DNA from: Mobilicoccus pelagius NBRC 104925
GTDB taxonomy: Bacteria; Actinomycetota; Actinomycetes; Actinomycetales; Dermatophilaceae
Assembly (NCBI RefSeq): GCF_000247995.1
Contig: NZ_BAFE01000047.1
Location: 1-64,000, forward strand
DNA: 64,000 bases
Direction: 5' to 3'
Part shown: positions 63,994 to 64,000 of the stretch, one piece after another
Position numbering within the stretch: the first letter of the stretch is position 1
Layout: each line of letters opens with the position of its first letter
Notes under the pieces: generated by a model
What the model was told of the DNA's origin: nothing
The model's database searches: none
What the model saw: only the letters and a program-made list of their open reading frames with translations
Position numbers and translations under genes: made by a program

Positions 63994-64000
63994 GGCCGAT

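Overview
The window is very G+C-rich DNA with a strong G/C bias at third codon positions. It carries actinobacterial gene families: a mycobacterial-type sulfite reductase, DUF3253, CGNR and YafY-type regulators, and a cysteine-rich sulfur leader peptide. This points to a high-GC Gram-positive actinomycete, probably of the Micrococcales. The genus cannot be read from the sequence. I saw no rRNA, tRNA, CRISPR array or intact transposase.

Layout. (1) About 1-4,290 is an accretion zone. Four diverged direct repeats of one family (about 22-174, 1901-2053, 2781-2930, 3957-4054) separate unrelated genes and gene scraps: a short Nudix protein, a TPR protein with an AraC regulator, a nameless fragment, a broken fic gene, a SUMF1-domain gene, and a YafY regulator cut off at the edge of the last repeat. 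(2) About 4,290-7,280 holds a VOC protein, a TauE/SafE permease, an HdeD-like membrane protein and a small acidic protein. (3) About 7,277-14,725 is a seven-gene minus-strand sulfate assimilation operon (sulfite reductase, cysH, cysD, cysN, precorrin-2 dehydrogenase, a second TauE/SafE permease, sirohydrochlorin chelatase). It is headed by a short ORF ending in Cys-Arg-Cys-Arg-Arg-His. (4) About 14,900-19,540 is a divergent two-gene molybdenum formate dehydrogenase. (5) About 19,640-26,510 has an NYN-domain gene with a tiny membrane protein, a glycosyltransferase, an ohrR-ohr-gpx-patatin peroxide operon under a perfect 28-bp palindrome, and a regulator divergent from a two-gene ABC transporter. 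(6) About 26,570-36,040 is mostly housekeeping and accessory enzymes (M3 peptidase, CoxG-like protein, DUF2382, quinone-oxidoreductase-like ADH, DadA-like oxidase, dienoyl-CoA reductase). (7) About 36,270-40,000 is a complete biotin-dependent sodium-pumping decarboxylase operon (carboxyltransferase, gamma, biotin carrier, beta). (8) About 40,200-64,000 contains an ABC exporter, MTHFR-like, PfpI and nucleoside hydrolase genes, a DUF6394/potassium-channel pair, a cytochrome-b5-like lipoprotein, a degenerate EAL protein, gluconate kinase and permease, an ATP-grasp amide ligase with a glycine-rich partner, an MFS exporter with its TetR regulator, a phosphatase, a lactonase, a CGNR regulator opposite a phytanoyl-CoA dioxygenase-like protein, rlmC, and a badly decayed CoA-disulfide-reductase-like gene at the right edge.

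How it works together: the sulfur operon carries imported sulfate from APS to sulfide and also makes the siroheme that sulfite reductase needs. The ohr operon couples peroxide sensing to peroxide removal and probably to release of damaged lipid. The decarboxylase converts a carboxyl-CoA (most likely methylmalonyl-CoA) into a sodium gradient. The gluconate genes and the lactonase suggest use of sugar acids. The most unusual parts are the repeat-bounded cassettes at the left end, the sulfur leader peptide, the sodium-pump operon and the peroxide/patatin operon.
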